64,000 nt of DNA, taken from Roseobacter sp. Its GTDB lineage: Bacteria; Pseudomonadota; Alphaproteobacteria; Rhodobacterales; Rhodobacteraceae. A program made the position numbers and the translations under genes. The notes beneath the pieces are model-generated. The model had not been told where the DNA came from. It saw nothing but the letters and a program-made list of their open reading frames with translations, and ran no database searches. The stretch spans positions 584,048-648,047 of the forward strand of contig PCCY01000021.1 of NCBI GenBank assembly GCA_002731875.1, read 5' to 3'. Shown here one piece after another: positions 48,452 through 57,723 of this stretch (its first letter is position 1; each line of letters opens with the position of its first letter).

Positions 48452-49810
48452 GTGCGATACCTTTTGCTGGCCGTTTTAGGTCTGAGCCTTGCCGGTTGCG
48501 GTTCTGTTTACCGGGCACCTAAAGTGGTGGATGGGGACGCCCGCGGGACCAATGTTCGAGTAATGGCACTAACCGCCGAAACAGTTGTTCAGGCGAACAA
48601 ATCGGCATATGCACCCCAGACCCTCCCTGCGGTGTTTTCCCAGACCACAGGGACCGGCGCGGGTCTTAGAGGCACAGGTGCGTTACCTTCCCCGACCATT
48701 GAGAGTCAAAACCGCCCCAATGCGCTCGAGCTACGTTTGCCGCCACCGTCCGATCCGGGACCATACCAGATCGGAGTAGGCGATGTGGTTCTGCTTGCCA
48801 CACCACGATCCGCGACTTCGGTCGAGCAGCTTTCCGGTCTGCTGGCCGCGCAAAATGCGCGACAGGGCTATACTGTTCAAGATGACGGTTCGATAAACAT
48901 CCCGGATGTGGGACGTGTGCGTATCGCAGGTCTGACGATCGAAGACGCCGAAGCGGCGCTGTTCCAGAAGCTGGTCGAAAACCAGATTGATCCGACATTC
49001 AGCCTTGAAATTGCCGAATTTAATTCTCGCAGAGTGTCCATTGGCGGTGCGGTGAGCAAACCCACCGTAGTCCCAGTAACCCTTACACCATTATACTTGG
49101 AAGAGGCTTTGGCCGCTGCCGGCGGTATCACTGTAGCGGATCAGGATTATGCTTCGATCCGCCTCTATCGTGACGGTGCATTGTATCAAATTCCATTGAT
49201 GGAGCTTTATTCCCGCGTCGGCCTGAAGAAGACTCGACTGCTTCCCGGGGATTCTATTTTCGTGGATACGGAATATTGGCTGAACCGCGCTCAAGAGTAC
49301 TTCACCCAGCAAATCGCATTGACGCAGGCGCGTCAACAATCAAGACAAGTTGCTTTGCAGCAGCTTCAGGTAGAGGTTGCGTTGCGGCGCGCTGATCTTG
49401 AGGAAGCACGAACCAATTATCAAACCCGTATCGATTTGGGCGCAGACAACCGACAGTATGTATATCTGACTGGCGAGGTCGAGAAACAATCCCGGTTCGC
49501 GCTGCCTTTCGAGCGAAAAGCCAACTTGGCCGATGCCCTGTATGACGCTGGGGGAATTGCTTCGGCGACCGGAGATGTCTCGCAGGTATATGTATTACGG
49601 TCGTCATCTGACCCTCGCGAACTTGGGGCGGTAACAGCTTGGCATTTAGACGCGAGAAATGCTGCTAATCTTGCTCTGCTTCCGCATTTCGAGCTTCGCC
49701 CCGATGACATTATCTTTGTAGCACAACAGCCTGTTACGCGTTGGAGCCGCGCAGTCACACAGATCGTGCCGCAAATTATCAACGCAGGCGCTACACTGAC
49801 GCGACGGTAA
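48452..49810 (+). CDS. Wza-like polysaccharide biosynthesis/export outer-membrane lipoprotein
   Basis: 452 residues from GTG 48452, chosen because GGGAGAG is 6 bases upstream and it gives a clean lipoprotein signal (MRYLLLAVLGLSLAGC, Cys16); ATG 48437 is the alternative. A polysaccharide-export domain (about 105-180: YQIGVGDVVLLATPR, VQDDGSINIPDVGRVRIAGL) is followed by SLBB domains (about 185-270 and 345-430) separated by a charged coiled-coil segment (about 285-335). It would form the outer-membrane translocation channel. A terminator-like hairpin follows. Confidence 0.9.
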   Translation: MRYLLLAVLGLSLAGCGSVYRAPKVVDGDARGTNVRVMALTAETVVQANKSAYAPQTLPAVFSQTTGTGAGLRGTGALPSPTIESQNRPNALELRLPPPSDPGPYQIGVGDVVLLATPRSATSVEQLSGLLAAQNARQGYTVQDDGSINIPDVGRVRIAGLTIEDAEAALFQKLVENQIDPTFSLEIAEFNSRRVSIGGAVSKPTVVPVTLTPLYLEEALAAAGGITVADQDYASIRLYRDGALYQIPLMELYSRVGLKKTRLLPGDSIFVDTEYWLNRAQEYFTQQIALTQARQQSRQVALQQLQVEVALRRADLEEARTNYQTRIDLGADNRQYVYLTGEVEKQSRFALPFERKANLADALYDAGGIASATGDVSQVYVLRSSSDPRELGAVTAWHLDARNAANLALLPHFELRPDDIIFVAQQPVTRWSRAVTQIVPQIINAGATLTRR

Positions 49811-49832
49811 ATACGCTGGTTGGTGATCGGTC

Positions 49833-49858
49833 AAAGGTCGGGCCTTGGTCCGGCCTTT
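49833..49858 (+). terminator. Probable terminator after the yjbH-yjbF-wza operon
   Basis: A 9-base stem with one G-T wobble (49833-49841 with 49850-49858) and an 8-base loop, ending CCTTTA with only a short T run. It lies 22 bases after the wza-like stop. Confidence 0.55.
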
Positions 49859-49998
49859 ATCGTGCTGAATATGCGCTGTCTCGGATTGTCGCGCTAATAA
49901 AAACAATCCTGTCCCTTAATTGAACCAATAGTTGCCCAATTTCGGCCACATCGCCCGATTATGTTTTGAAAGGTCAGTAATCGTGGCGGAGCCCCGTA

Positions 49999-50949
49999 AT
50001 GTATCTTTCAGTTGTCATTCCTTGCATGAACGAAGAATCGTCTATTCCCGGACTGGTCGCGCGTCTGACGCAAGCGATTGGACCATGGAGGGACCGTGCT
50101 GAAATTATTTTGGTCGATGATGGATCGACCGATGCGACCTGGCAGGCGATCGAAGCGGCAAGAGCCGTGTGCCCGCAGGTGGTCGGATTAAAGCTTTCGG
50201 GAAACCGAGGTCATCAAATTGCGCTGACAGCCGGATTGGAAGCGGCGCAGGGCGATAGAATCTTTATGTTGGACGCGGATCTTCAGGACCCACCAGAGTT
50301 GTTGACCGATATGATGTTCATGATGGATCGGGGCTTTGACGTAGTTTATGGGCGCCGCAGCGAACGTCGAGGCGAAACGCTGTTCAAAAAGGTCAGCGCG
50401 CATCTGTTTTACCGCTTCCTGAATGTGATGTCCGACGTACCGATCCCGCAGGATACGGGCGATTTTCGCCTGGTTAACCGTCGGTCACTGGATGCCGTTC
50501 TGGCGATGCCGGAAAGGGCGAGGTTTATCCGGGGCATGTTTGCCTGGGCCGGGTTTAAACAGGTAGGGATTGAATATATTCGCAGCCCTCGTGAGATGGG
50601 AGAGACCAAGTATCCGCTGCGTGCGATGGTCCGTTTTGCGATTGATGCCATGACGGCATTCTCAACCAAACCGCTGAGGCTGGCCACGCGACTATCCTTT
50701 GTAAGCCTGCTAATGGCGGCGCTGATCGGCGTATATGTTGTCTATTCACTTATCATTTATCAGACAGCACCGGGCTGGGCCTCTGTGGTGTTGGCAATCA
50801 GCTTTTTTTCCGGCGTGCAGTTACTGACGCTTGGTATTTTGGGTGAATACATCGGGCGATTGTATGTCGAAGCAAAAAACCGGCCTTTGTACTTTGTAAG
50901 CGAGGAAGCGCGTGACATTGCGCCCGTCGCCCAAAGGTTGCGCGCCTGA
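49999..50949 (+). CDS. GtrB/DPM1-type glycosyltransferase (family 2), bactoprenol-linked
   Basis: 316 residues. GT-A catalytic domain with VVIPCMNEE, D40 in VDDGSTD, D92-A-D94 in LDADLQDPPE and a QDTGDFRL motif; two membrane helices near 230-255 and 265-290. This is the architecture of GtrB, which moves glucose from UDP-glucose to undecaprenyl phosphate. GGAG is 8 bases before ATG 49999. First gene of a four-gene run (with gtrA, a methyltransferase and a GtrII-like glucosyltransferase), all overlapping. Confidence 0.9.
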   Translation: MYLSVVIPCMNEESSIPGLVARLTQAIGPWRDRAEIILVDDGSTDATWQAIEAARAVCPQVVGLKLSGNRGHQIALTAGLEAAQGDRIFMLDADLQDPPELLTDMMFMMDRGFDVVYGRRSERRGETLFKKVSAHLFYRFLNVMSDVPIPQDTGDFRLVNRRSLDAVLAMPERARFIRGMFAWAGFKQVGIEYIRSPREMGETKYPLRAMVRFAIDAMTAFSTKPLRLATRLSFVSLLMAALIGVYVVYSLIIYQTAPGWASVVLAISFFSGVQLLTLGILGEYIGRLYVEAKNRPLYFVSEEARDIAPVAQRLRA

Positions 50950-51353
50950 TGCCCGTATTTCGCCAAAAACTGGTGCGGTTTTCCTTGGCCGGTCTTGCTA
51001 CAGCAGCAGTCTACACGTTGCTTTACTTGGGTTTACTGAAGCTTGGGCTGTCACAGGTTATCGCCAACGGCACTGCGTTCTTGATCGCGGTCATATTCCA
51101 ATATCTCTGTCAGGCGGCTTTCACTTTCGAACGCAAGCTGTGCGACGCAAATCAGATCATTCGATTCGGTGTCATGGTTTGGTTCGGATTTCTGACATCG
51201 ACCCTTATCACCGGACCAATGGCGGCGCTGTTCGATCTCGCTGACTGGACGGCCGCGGTGCTGGTGATCGCGCTCCTGCCCCTCCAAAACTTCGCTATTT
51301 TGACTCTCTGGGTTTTTGCATCGACCTCTTCCAAAACGGAAATGACATCATGA
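50949..51353 (+). CDS. GtrA-family membrane protein (lipid-linked sugar flippase)
   Basis: 134 residues with four predicted membrane helices (about 8-30, 35-58, 73-95, 103-122), the GtrA layout, with the conserved N-terminal RFSLAGLATAAVYTLLY and FQYLCQAAFTFER. GtrA proteins are thought to flip undecaprenyl-phosphate-sugar to the periplasm. Overlaps the GtrB stop by one base (TGATG) and the next gene by four (ATGA). Confidence 0.88.
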   Translation: MPVFRQKLVRFSLAGLATAAVYTLLYLGLLKLGLSQVIANGTAFLIAVIFQYLCQAAFTFERKLCDANQIIRFGVMVWFGFLTSTLITGPMAALFDLADWTAAVLVIALLPLQNFAILTLWVFASTSSKTEMTS

Positions 51354-52123
51354 GCCATATTTATAATGAAACGTTCTTTGATTACATCAACGCAAGTGCC
51401 CGCGCCTCTGCAAAGCCGTTGGTTGCGTTGTTATTTCCGAAGCTGAAGCCGTCGAGTGTGATTGACCTGGGCAGTGGGCGTGGCGTGTGGCTGGAACAAT
51501 GGCAAAGCGCTGGCGTTGATACGGTTTTGGCTGTCGATGGTGACTATGTGAACCGTGATCAGTTGGCAGTGGCCCCAAGCGATTTTCTGGCTGCCGATCT
51601 GACTGCACCCGTCACGACCCCACACCGCTATGATCTTGCTCAAAGTCTTGAGGTCGGTGAACATTTGCCTACAGAGGCCTCTGAGACGCTGGTGGACAGC
51701 CTGACGAAAGCGTCAGACCGGGTGTTGTTTTCCGCGGCGGTGACGGGACAGGGTGGCGAATTTCACATCAACGAACAGCCGTTGTCCTTTTGGCAGGATC
51801 TGTTCGCTGCACGGGGATACGTCGCCTTCGACTGTGTCAGACCTCATCTGAAAAACGCGAAGGGCGTGGCACCCTGGTACCGCTATAATTCGATCCTGTA
51901 TGTTAACGCAGCGGGGCGCGAGGGCTTGCCGATGGATGTGCTGGCAACCGAGATTCCCAATGGGACACGGGTCAAAAATGCGGGGAATCTTGGCTGGCGG
52001 TTACGGTTGGCTGTTGTCAGAATTCTCCCTCGCGCGGTGGTTACATCTATCGCGCAGCTACGCGCAACCGTTTTAGCAATGCTTGCACGACGCTCAAAAT
52101 CTACCGCGCGCCTGTCCGCATGA
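51350..52123 (+). CDS. Class I SAM-dependent methyltransferase in the gtr cassette
   Basis: 257 residues. SAM motif I VIDLGSGRGVWLEQW, then AVDGDYV and the post-I LAQSLEVGEHLP, typical of the Methyltransf_23 kind found in polysaccharide clusters. The C-terminal part has a hydrophobic basic stretch (about 215-245) that may touch the membrane. Its position inside the gtr overlap chain suggests methylation of a sugar or lipid-linked intermediate; that is inference. Confidence 0.82.
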   Translation: MSHIYNETFFDYINASARASAKPLVALLFPKLKPSSVIDLGSGRGVWLEQWQSAGVDTVLAVDGDYVNRDQLAVAPSDFLAADLTAPVTTPHRYDLAQSLEVGEHLPTEASETLVDSLTKASDRVLFSAAVTGQGGEFHINEQPLSFWQDLFAARGYVAFDCVRPHLKNAKGVAPWYRYNSILYVNAAGREGLPMDVLATEIPNGTRVKNAGNLGWRLRLAVVRILPRAVVTSIAQLRATVLAMLARRSKSTARLSA

Positions 52124-53562
52124 CATTGGCAGAAAAACTATCGCACGAATACCCGAGCCGGTCTCAGCATCTTGCGTTGGGGTCGACCTTTCTGGTGATA
52201 CTGGTGAGCGTCATGATTATGTCGGGCCTCAATCTGGCTGATCCGATGATCCGCCATGATGACTATCCTGCGCTTTTTGCTGACGCCCCTGCATTTTGGA
52301 ACAAGACTCTGCATGAAGGACGATGGCTGAATTATATCTGGCACCTGCGTGAAGCCATAACCCCGGCTTGGTTGAATTTTGCAGTTTATCAAACCTCTTG
52401 GGCTTTATTCGTTGCCGCGCTTGCAGTTGTATTTACAGGCCCCAAGGGTGCGAACTGGTTCACTGTGGTATTGGCGTTACTGATGATGGTATCGCCGTCC
52501 GCCATGTTGATTTCAATGTGGTTCAATACGTTGATGCCAGGACTTGCGATTGTCGCCCTGTTTGCAATGCTGGCATGTCGTGTCTCGGGCAGAACATTAC
52601 GCGTTCTACTGCCGGGTTTCGTGATTATCAGCTTCATGGCCTACACCACGTATCCGCTTCTATTGTTGGCAGTATGCATTGCCAAAACCGAAGATCGGTC
52701 GCCGCGAGATCTGTTCGGGTTGATGCTGCTGTTTTGTGCCAGCTTTGCCCTGGCAGTGGTGACTGTTTATGCGATCAATTGGCAGGTTCACGGTGTTTTC
52801 GGAGTTCCGGTCGCCAACTGGCGCGAGCCAACCGCCGCCCACGGCCTTGCCGGTATAATCGCAAACCTGCCCAAACTTTGGGAAACTTTCCAAATCGTGT
52901 TTCACAGGAATGGGTTTGGTTTTGCACCGCTAATCGGGTTCATTCCGGCAATGCTGGCGGCCGCATTTGTCGTCTTTTACAAATATGCGAGGCTTGAGGG
53001 GCTGTATCTGATGGCGGGCCTGTCAGTGGGAATTGCATTGGTCGTGGTTCAGGTTCTCAAGCTTGGGGTCATCGTGCCCCCGCGTGCGTTCATCTTTGCA
53101 TGGGTATTTGCTGCAATGGCCATGGTGCGTGCCGTAGAAATTTTAAGTCAAACCGAAGGGTGGGCGGGACGCATGGGCCGCAATGCGATCCTTCTGATTG
53201 TCGGCGTATACTTTATTGAAATCTTTATGTTTTACGGACAACACAACGATTGGCGGGCAGATACCAAACACCTTGCGCAGGAAATTTCGAAAACCGATGG
53301 CGACGTCTTCATATACGGCGATTCGTCGCAAATTGCCTCTGCCAAGAAATCAGGTATCCAATCGTCGAAGGCGCTTCCGTTTCGATTGCAACAACTCACA
53401 GGCCGTCAGGCGATCAATTGCCTGGAAACGCCGGACAAATGCCCACAACAGCCCCAGCTGATCAATGCAGGCACCGGTGAAATTCATGTGCGGCGGACCA
53501 GTAGGGGTCTATTTATGATATTCACGCCGTCAGACGATACCAATCTAGCTGAGCCCTTGTGA
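52120..53562 (+). CDS. GtrII-type glucosyltransferase domain protein, polytopic
   Basis: 480 residues with about 9-11 membrane helices. After the first helix comes the acidic periplasmic motif MIRHDDYPALF followed by NKTLHEGRWLNYIW, the pattern of GtrII-like transferases whose Asp residues take part in adding glucose from undecaprenyl-phosphate-glucose to O-antigen or capsule. The C-terminal part (about 365-480) is soluble. It overlaps the methyltransferase by four bases and the convergent kinase by 18 bases. Acceptor polysaccharide unknown. Confidence 0.82.
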   Translation: MTLAEKLSHEYPSRSQHLALGSTFLVILVSVMIMSGLNLADPMIRHDDYPALFADAPAFWNKTLHEGRWLNYIWHLREAITPAWLNFAVYQTSWALFVAALAVVFTGPKGANWFTVVLALLMMVSPSAMLISMWFNTLMPGLAIVALFAMLACRVSGRTLRVLLPGFVIISFMAYTTYPLLLLAVCIAKTEDRSPRDLFGLMLLFCASFALAVVTVYAINWQVHGVFGVPVANWREPTAAHGLAGIIANLPKLWETFQIVFHRNGFGFAPLIGFIPAMLAAAFVVFYKYARLEGLYLMAGLSVGIALVVVQVLKLGVIVPPRAFIFAWVFAAMAMVRAVEILSQTEGWAGRMGRNAILLIVGVYFIEIFMFYGQHNDWRADTKHLAQEISKTDGDVFIYGDSSQIASAKKSGIQSSKALPFRLQQLTGRQAINCLETPDKCPQQPQLINAGTGEIHVRRTSRGLFMIFTPSDDTNLAEPL

Positions 53563-54471
53563 AAGTTCTGCCAGCACCGGTGGATTTGCGCCTGGCCGGG
53601 ATACCGTTATGGATGCAACTTCGCTACCGAAACGGAGCGCGGCAAGCATATCGTCAGCATCCAGCGAGCCTATTGCTTCTTTTGTCAAAAGGCCCAGTTG
53701 GGATAGTTTGGCTAAAACGCCAGCGTTGAACGTGTCTCCCGCGCCTACAGTGTCGACGACTGAAACCTTGTGAGCGGCGGCCTCGACGCTTTTATCATCG
53801 GATAAGTAGGCCACTGATCCTTCACTGCCTTTGGTCACGATCACGACTTTCGGACCTAGGGCGCGTATAGCTAACGCTTTTTCCTTCAGTGTAGCGTTAC
53901 CGGAGACGATCCAGTGCAGGTCGTCGTCCGAAACTTTTAGTATGTCGCAACAAGCGATCATCTGGTTCAGCCTCTCTCGGTAAATTTCGGGTTCTGTAAC
54001 GAACAATGGACGAATATTTGGATCCATCATGATCACCCGAGCCGACGCCTCTCGCTTTGCAAGAGCAGAGTAGAAATCAGCAGCTGGCAGACCGATCAGG
54101 CTGATGCCACCGAAATACATGGCTGAAATATTTGCGGGGATAGCCGGTAGAGAGGATTTATCCAACGAACGGCCAGCGGTGTTTTCATCATAAAACATGT
54201 AACTGGCGTTTCCGTTGACCAGCCGCACAAAGGCGAGCGTCGTCGGACGGTCAGAAAACATCACATGCGACGTATCGACGTGACTCGCCTGTAAGCCTTC
54301 GCGCAATAGGGTGCCAAAAACGTCGTTCGACAGGCCAGAGAGAAATCCGACGGATCTTTCCAGCCGACCCAATGCGATGGCAGTATTGTAAACCGCTCCG
54401 CCTGGGTGTGGCGTATAGGCACCTTGGGCTTCAATCATGTCGATCAATGCTTCGCCGCAGCACAGTATCAT
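53545..54471 (-). CDS. PfkB-family carbohydrate kinase, fructokinase-like
   Basis: 308 residues. MILCCGEALIDMIEA start, HPGGAVYNTAIALGRL (sugar-binding glycine pair), DENTAGRSL and the anion-hole motif DTVGAGDTFNAG near the C-terminus. The GEALID and ENTAG pattern is that of fructokinases rather than ribokinase. GAGG lies 6 bases before ATG 54471. A 12-base LacI-type palindrome is 41-52 bases upstream, so control by a sugar-sensing repressor is probable. No sugar transporter nearby. Confidence 0.85.
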   Translation of the reverse strand: MILCCGEALIDMIEAQGAYTPHPGGAVYNTAIALGRLERSVGFLSGLSNDVFGTLLREGLQASHVDTSHVMFSDRPTTLAFVRLVNGNASYMFYDENTAGRSLDKSSLPAIPANISAMYFGGISLIGLPAADFYSALAKREASARVIMMDPNIRPLFVTEPEIYRERLNQMIACCDILKVSDDDLHWIVSGNATLKEKALAIRALGPKVVIVTKGSEGSVAYLSDDKSVEAAAHKVSVVDTVGAGDTFNAGVLAKLSQLGLLTKEAIGSLDADDMLAALRFGSEVASITVSRPGANPPVLAELSQGLS

Positions 54472-54511
54472 AACTAGCCTCGTTTTATAGCGTCTAATGA
54501 CATTTAGGCTA

Positions 54512-54523
54512 GTTAGCGCTAAC
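54512..54523. promoter_or_regulatory. LacI-type operator palindrome between divergent genes
   Basis: GTTAGCGCTAAC is a perfect 12-base palindrome with the AGCGCT core typical of LacI-family sites. On the kinase side a TATAAA sequence (54484-54489 reverse strand) is about 23 bases closer to the gene, so the palindrome would cover the upstream part of that promoter. No LacI gene is in the window. Confidence 0.6.
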
Positions 54524-54609
54524 GGTCCACACCGAACTTATGCAGTTGTTTCGAAAATGCCCCCGGTTAAGATGCCGCTATTCAGGATGCGGCCTGTCGG
54601 GGGACAAAA

Positions 54610-56202
54610 ATGGAATTTGATTATATCATCGTGGGCGGCGGTACGGCTGGATGTGTCTTGGCAAACAGGTTGTCGGCCAACCCCAAGGTAAGTGTGCTGC
54701 TGCTCGAGGCAGGAAAAAGCGACAATTATCACTGGGTGCATGTGCCCATCGGCTATCTTTATTGCATCGGCAACCCCCGTACCGACTGGATGATGAAAAC
54801 TGCGCCGGAACCGGGTTTGAATGGCCGCACCCTAAGCTATCCGCGCGGGAAACTGTTGGGAGGCTGTTCGTCCGTAAACGGTATGATCTACATGCGGGGT
54901 CAGGCCGCCGACTATGACGGATGGCGACAAATGGGTAACGCGGGGTGGGGCTGGGACGATGTGCTGCCGTATTTTCTAAAAAGTGAAGATCATCATGATC
55001 CTGACCAACCGCATCATCGCGCGGGCGGTGAATGGAAAGTCGCGCGTCAACGGTTGCGTTGGGAGGTACTCGAAACTGTACAGCAAGGCGCGAAAGAATT
55101 CGGAATAGAGCCTACTGCCGATTTTAATGGGGGCACGAATGAGGGGTCTGGTTTTTTTGAAGTGAACCAGAAAAACGGGGTGCGCTGGAACACCACAAAA
55201 GCGTTCTTGAGACCGGCCATGAAGCGCAAAAATCTGAAAGTGATGACCGGTGCATATTCCCGTCGGATAATGATCGAAGGCAAGCGCGCGGTGGGGGTCG
55301 AGTTTGAGCGTGATACACAGGTTTCGCAGGCGAAGGCGCGCGCCGAAGTCATTTTGGCGGCGGGAGCGATAAATTCGCCAAAACTGCTTGAACTGTCGGG
55401 TATCGGGCAAGCGGATCGATTAGCAAATTTAGGAGTGCCAGTTCATCACGAACTGAAAGGGGTGGGGGAGAACCTCCAAGACCATTTGCAGATACGTACT
55501 GTTTACAAAGTCAGCGGCACCAAGACCCTAAATGAAACGGTAAATAGTCTCTGGGGCAAGATTAGAATTGGTCTGGAGTACGCTACGACCCAAAGCGGCC
55601 CTCTCTCCATGGCTCCGAGCCAATTCGGAATGTTCACCAAAAGCGACCCCAGCCTTGAAACTCCCGATCTTGAATATCACGTTCAACCGCTTTCTACCGA
55701 TAAGCTGGGAGATCCGCTTCACCCCTTTCCGGCGATTACGGTGTCAGTCTGTAACCTGAGACCTGAATCGGTGGGCCACACCCATATTAATGACCGTGAT
55801 GTGACCCTACAGCCTGATATCCGGCTGAATTATCTTAGCACAGAGCGTGACAGAATGGTGGCGGTGCAATCCATCAAACAAGCGCGGCAATTGATGACCG
55901 CCAAGGCGTTGAGAAGATACGCGCCCGAGGAAATGTTGCCCGGTACCCACATTGCGAGCGACGAGGATCTGCTGCGAGAAGCCGGAAACATCGCCACGAC
56001 GATTTTTCATCCGGTCGGTACATGCAAGATGGGCAGTGACGATAAGGCAGTGGTCGATGCGCAGCTTAAAGTACACGGGATCGAGGGGTTAAGAGTGGTG
56101 GACGCGTCAATCATGCCTAAAATCGTTTCCGGCAACACTGCTTCGCCGGTTATAATGATCGCCGAAAAAGCCTCAGAAATGATCCTTTCCGACGCGCGGT
56201 GA
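54610..56202 (+). CDS. GMC-family FAD-dependent oxidoreductase (choline/alcohol dehydrogenase type)
   Basis: 530 residues. FAD-binding VGGGTAGCVLANRLS (8-22), GKLLGGCSSVNGMIYMRG, AGAINSPKLLELSGIG and the C-terminal active site HPVGTCKMG with the later NTASP. It is the size and layout of bacterial choline or alkanol dehydrogenases; the substrate cannot be told. GGGGGA precedes ATG 54610. Shares the LacI-type palindrome with the fructokinase-like gene, hinting at polyol or sugar-alcohol oxidation, which would join the two functions. That is inference. Confidence 0.88.
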   Translation: MEFDYIIVGGGTAGCVLANRLSANPKVSVLLLEAGKSDNYHWVHVPIGYLYCIGNPRTDWMMKTAPEPGLNGRTLSYPRGKLLGGCSSVNGMIYMRGQAADYDGWRQMGNAGWGWDDVLPYFLKSEDHHDPDQPHHRAGGEWKVARQRLRWEVLETVQQGAKEFGIEPTADFNGGTNEGSGFFEVNQKNGVRWNTTKAFLRPAMKRKNLKVMTGAYSRRIMIEGKRAVGVEFERDTQVSQAKARAEVILAAGAINSPKLLELSGIGQADRLANLGVPVHHELKGVGENLQDHLQIRTVYKVSGTKTLNETVNSLWGKIRIGLEYATTQSGPLSMAPSQFGMFTKSDPSLETPDLEYHVQPLSTDKLGDPLHPFPAITVSVCNLRPESVGHTHINDRDVTLQPDIRLNYLSTERDRMVAVQSIKQARQLMTAKALRRYAPEEMLPGTHIASDEDLLREAGNIATTIFHPVGTCKMGSDDKAVVDAQLKVHGIEGLRVVDASIMPKIVSGNTASPVIMIAEKASEMILSDAR

Positions 56203-56211
56203 GCGCTGATT

Positions 56212-56736
56212 TCAGATAGCAGACGTAAAAATACTTTTCATATGTTCGTCGAGGTAAATTCGAAGCCAAGGCGTGAAACGCTCGGGGTGTTCACGAGTCT
56301 GGCGGGCCAGATCATCCAGATCCACCCAAGCAGTTTCCATTACCTCGGTCGGGTCGGGCACGATGAACGTCGAGGCGGTTGCTTCGCCCACATAAATATC
56401 GACAAGCTCGTGTTCGATCAAACCGCCGCCCACATCGGCGCGATATTCGACCCTATCGCGGTGATGTAGGTGCAGACCGATAATCCCGAGCTCTTCTTGC
56501 AGTCGCCGCTGGGCGGTCGCCAGTGCGGGTTCGTCCCAATGAGGATGGGTGCAACACGCGTTGGCCCACAGGCCGGGTGTGTGATACTTTTCCAACGCGC
56601 GCCGTTGGATTAGAGTTTCATTGTTTCGCATCACGAACACAGACACCGCTTTATGTCGCAGGCCGCGCTGGTGAACCTCTAGCTTTTCTACGGGGGTAAG
56701 CGCTTCGTTTACCCAAGCGGGGATCAATACCGTCAT
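56212..56736 (-). CDS. idi: Isopentenyl-diphosphate delta-isomerase (type I)
   Basis: Interconverts IPP and DMAPP for isoprenoid synthesis. 174 residues with the NUDIX-like fold; catalytic cysteine C62 in ANACCTHPHWDE, the LQEELGI acidic motif and the conserved GLWANAC and EHELVDIY segments. In Rhodobacteraceae idi often lies near bacteriochlorophyll/carotenoid genes; none are here. AAGG is about 10 bases before ATG 56736. Convergent with the GMC gene. Confidence 0.95.
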   Translation of the reverse strand: MTVLIPAWVNEALTPVEKLEVHQRGLRHKAVSVFVMRNNETLIQRRALEKYHTPGLWANACCTHPHWDEPALATAQRRLQEELGIIGLHLHHRDRVEYRADVGGGLIEHELVDIYVGEATASTFIVPDPTEVMETAWVDLDDLARQTREHPERFTPWLRIYLDEHMKSIFTSAI

Positions 56737-57008
56737 AGAGCTGTGCCTTTTTTATGCTTTTGGCAGATACGTCACATCATCGACCCTGATTCAGGTGGAT
56801 GGTCAGGCTACCCTCGGTAAAGCCATTGTACCCGCTTAAGACCGAAATGTCAGCCGCTGATATAGTATACGCATGTGCCTATTTACCCTAAGACAAGCTT
56901 CCATCGGCAAGGGTGCGTTGTATCCGGCCTTGATCGTATCCGACACCAGCCCGATCTGCGCCGCATGAATATAGCCGTCAGACATGACAGGCACGCGCAT
57001 GAACAATG

Positions 57009-57690
57009 TTGAATAGGGGCTGATTGGATAACGTCGTCATACCGCACGAACGTATTGCGTAACAGATCCTGTATATGCTCCGAGGCTTCGGACAGAGACA
57101 GGACCGGCGCATAGCAAGCGTCCTTACCGACCATAAGTGCACCGCAATCAGCACGGGTGTTTATCTTAATGACTGCTACAAGCTTCTCTCGCATCAAATC
57201 CCGATGCCGGGGATCGATTTGAGGATAGACTTCCGTAGCGTCTGCATGTTCTGCAAGGGCAAGCAGTTGAACATAGACCCGTGGTACTATTGCCCCAATA
57301 GAGCCGAAATTTTTCGTCCTTGGTTTCAGCGACGTTACAAAAAAGCACCTCGGAATCCAACTTTCCTATCAGTGGAGTAGGATTTTCACCTTTTGCGGCC
57401 AAAAGCATGCAATGCCCTGCTGAGCGCGATGTCATTTATATCGTGGCCGGCCCTCTGCGCATAAGGCCCTGTCTGGCCACATCCTGTCATTCGGCCATAG
57501 AAATGGTTGGGGTCAATGCACACCACATCATCGGGGCTTGAGCCTAACCGTGCCATCACGTCCTGTCGGAACCCTTGCACCAACCGATCAGCGGTCGCGA
57601 TCAGGTCACGTAACGCCGATATGCCCTTTTCCGATTTCAGGCCGACAGCGATGCGTGTGCGAGACCGCAGCAAGATATCCAATGCGGCGT
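57009..57690 (-). pseudogene. Decayed CaiB/BaiF-type CoA-transferase (alpha-methylacyl-CoA racemase-like)
   Basis: Three fragments in different frames read in order on the minus strand. The first (about 57682-57390) has LLRSRTRIAVGLKSEKGI, DDVVCIDPNHFYGRMTGCG and AGHDINDIALSRALHAFG. The second continues with GENPTPLIGKL. The third (about 57197-57009) has MREKLVAVI, TRADCGALMVGKDACYAPVL and SLSEASEH. The first about 45 residues and much of the middle are missing and at least two frameshifts are needed. The active-site Asp region (GHDIN) survives, but the gene cannot be functional. Next to an intact enoyl-CoA hydratase, so it was probably part of a branched acyl-CoA degradation pair. The remaining 56737-57008 holds only an unassigned open stretch. 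Confidence 0.82.
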
Positions 57691-57723
57691 AACCCCACTC
57701 AGGGGCCGGCCTTGAATATTTCC

